DNA of 64,000 nucleotides from positions 1 to 64,000 of the forward strand of contig NZ_LAXJ01000005.1 of NCBI RefSeq assembly GCF_001441615.1. Reading direction: 5' to 3'. The translations under genes and the position numbers were made by a program. Position 1 is the stretch's first letter, and each line of letters begins with the position of its first letter. The DNA comes from Roseovarius atlanticus (lineage in GTDB: Bacteria > Pseudomonadota > Alphaproteobacteria > Rhodobacterales > Rhodobacteraceae). The notes beneath the pieces were generated by a model. That model worked only from the letters and a program-made list of their open reading frames with translations, did no database searches and was not told the DNA's origin. Below are positions 63,418 through 64,000 of this stretch, piece after piece.

Positions 63418-64000
63418 TCAGCCGAAGACGCGGCCCAGCGCCTCGTCTACAGAGGCGACGATCTGGTCGATGTCGTCCTTGGTCGAGATCAGCGCCGGTG
63501 AGAAGCACAGCGTGTTGTTGAAGCCCGGGATCGAGCGGTTGGTCACGCCGATGATCGTGCCCTGCGCCATGCAGTCGGCGACGACGGCCTGGGCCTGTTT
63601 CTCGGGTACCGGCTCCTTGCTGGCGCGGTCCGAGACAAGCTCGGCCCCGAGGAAGAGACCCTTGCCGCGGACCTGGCCGATGACGGCGTGCTTGTCGGCC
63701 AGCGCGTTCAGTTGGTCCATCATGTAGTCGCCCATTTGCGTGGTGTTTTCCAGCAGGCCTTCCTCTTCGATGATCGCGACGTTTTCCAGCGCCGCGGCGG
63801 GGCCAGCGGTGCAGCCGCCGAAGGTCGAGATGTCGCGGAAGTAGTTCAGCGGATCCTCGATATCGTCCTTGAACATGTCAAAGACCTTTTCGTTGGTCAC
63901 GCAGCAGGCGATGGCGGCATAGCCGGAGGCGACGCCCTTGGCCATGGTCACGAAATCGGGCTCGACGCCGTAATGCTGGTAGCCGAACCAATGGGTGCCG
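63418..64000 (-). CDS. tpa: Taurine-pyruvate aminotransferase, C-terminal part (cut by window edge)
   Basis: Class III aminotransferase; the gene runs on beyond the window. The visible 193 residues match taurine-pyruvate aminotransferase: THWFGYQHYGVEPDFVTMAK with the PLP lysine, then VASGYAAIACCVT, NYFRDISTFGGCTAGPAAAL, VIGQVRGKGLFLGAELVSDR and NRSIPGFNNTLCFSPALIST. Tpa moves the amino group of taurine to pyruvate and gives sulfoacetaldehyde, the substrate of Xsc. The catalytic Lys is in MAKG near the window edge. Other class III enzymes are possible but the sequence blocks favour Tpa. Confidence 0.87.
   Translation of the reverse strand, partial: GTHWFGYQHYGVEPDFVTMAKGVASGYAAIACCVTNEKVFDMFKDDIEDPLNYFRDISTFGGCTAGPAAALENVAIIEEEGLLENTTQMGDYMMDQLNALADKHAVIGQVRGKGLFLGAELVSDRASKEPVPEKQAQAVVADCMAQGTIIGVTNRSIPGFNNTLCFSPALISTKDDIDQIVASVDEALGRVFG

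Noticed and set aside
1-64000. CRISPR arrays, tRNA or rRNA genes, insertion sequences and prophage
   Set aside because: I found no regularly spaced repeats of 24-40 bp, no cloverleaf-like CCA-flanked sequence, no transposase or integrase motifs, and no phage structural genes.

Overview
The window reads as chromosomal DNA of a marine alphaproteobacterium of the order Rhodobacterales (Roseobacter group). GC content is high and genes are densely packed with many 1-4 nt start/stop overlaps. Signature gene sets include xsc-pta-ackA beside a SoeABC-type sulfite dehydrogenase, a MocR-type regulator, glcDEF, a DUF1285 gene divergent from a moxR operon, and a GT14-DUF5928 glycosyltransferase beside a sulfotransferase. 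Three or four families of short extragenic repeats of the kind common in this order are scattered between genes. I see no tRNA, rRNA, CRISPR array, insertion sequence or prophage. Base composition looks uniform, so this appears to be core chromosome rather than an island.

Layout. 0-4.9 kb: truncated aminotransferase, sseA, a small membrane protein, smpB, then a TPP riboswitch with thiD and an Asp-box repeat protein. 5-12 kb: PLP aminotransferase, pncB, a CoA-transferase/racemase, two small ferredoxin-like-fold proteins with a divergent ArsR-type regulator, and a MocR-type regulator. 12-20.8 kb: xsc, pta, ackA, soeA, a 50-residue membrane ORF, soeB, soeC. 20.8-23.3 kb: DUF1523 protein, then a TetR-pspA-yiaAB-like operon with four copies of one operator. 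23.3-29.1 kb: creatinase, P1 peptidase, alpha/beta hydrolase, succinate-semialdehyde dehydrogenase and a DapA-family lyase. 29.3-34.4 kb: ECF sigma factor with a membrane VWA protein, a small heat-shock protein with a sigma-32-like promoter and a ROSE-like leader, and two tandem secreted trypsin-like proteases. 34.4-38.4 kb: glcDEF. 39-47.3 kb: MoxR/DUF58/BatA-like/GATase-like membrane operon, DUF1285, a YdeI-family protein and a 41-residue lipoprotein. 47.6-54.3 kb: polA, a 42-residue ORF, a DUF2459-type membrane protein, zinc-finger protein, ABC ATPase, voltage-gated sodium-channel homologue and HIT protein. 54.3-64 kb: glycosyltransferase and sulfotransferase, nth-adoK-unknown operon, Ada-like methyltransferase, OmpA lipoprotein, SbtA-like transporter with LysR regulator, and the C-terminal part of a taurine-pyruvate aminotransferase.

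How it fits together. The clearest pathway is sulfonate catabolism. Tpa (right edge) would turn taurine into sulfoacetaldehyde, and Xsc cleaves that to acetyl phosphate and sulfite. Pta and AckA recover acetyl-CoA or ATP. SoeABC oxidises the toxic sulfite on the cytoplasmic side and feeds electrons to quinone. Other supported themes are envelope stress (PspA operon, ECF-VWA pair, Hsp20, MoxR complex), C2 and creatine carbon/nitrogen scavenging (glcDEF, creatinase), and cell-surface glycan modification. The most unusual items are the four-site TetR operator array, a candidate RNA thermometer, arrays of perfect palindromes after two genes, unannotated small ORFs and a probable CTG start codon.
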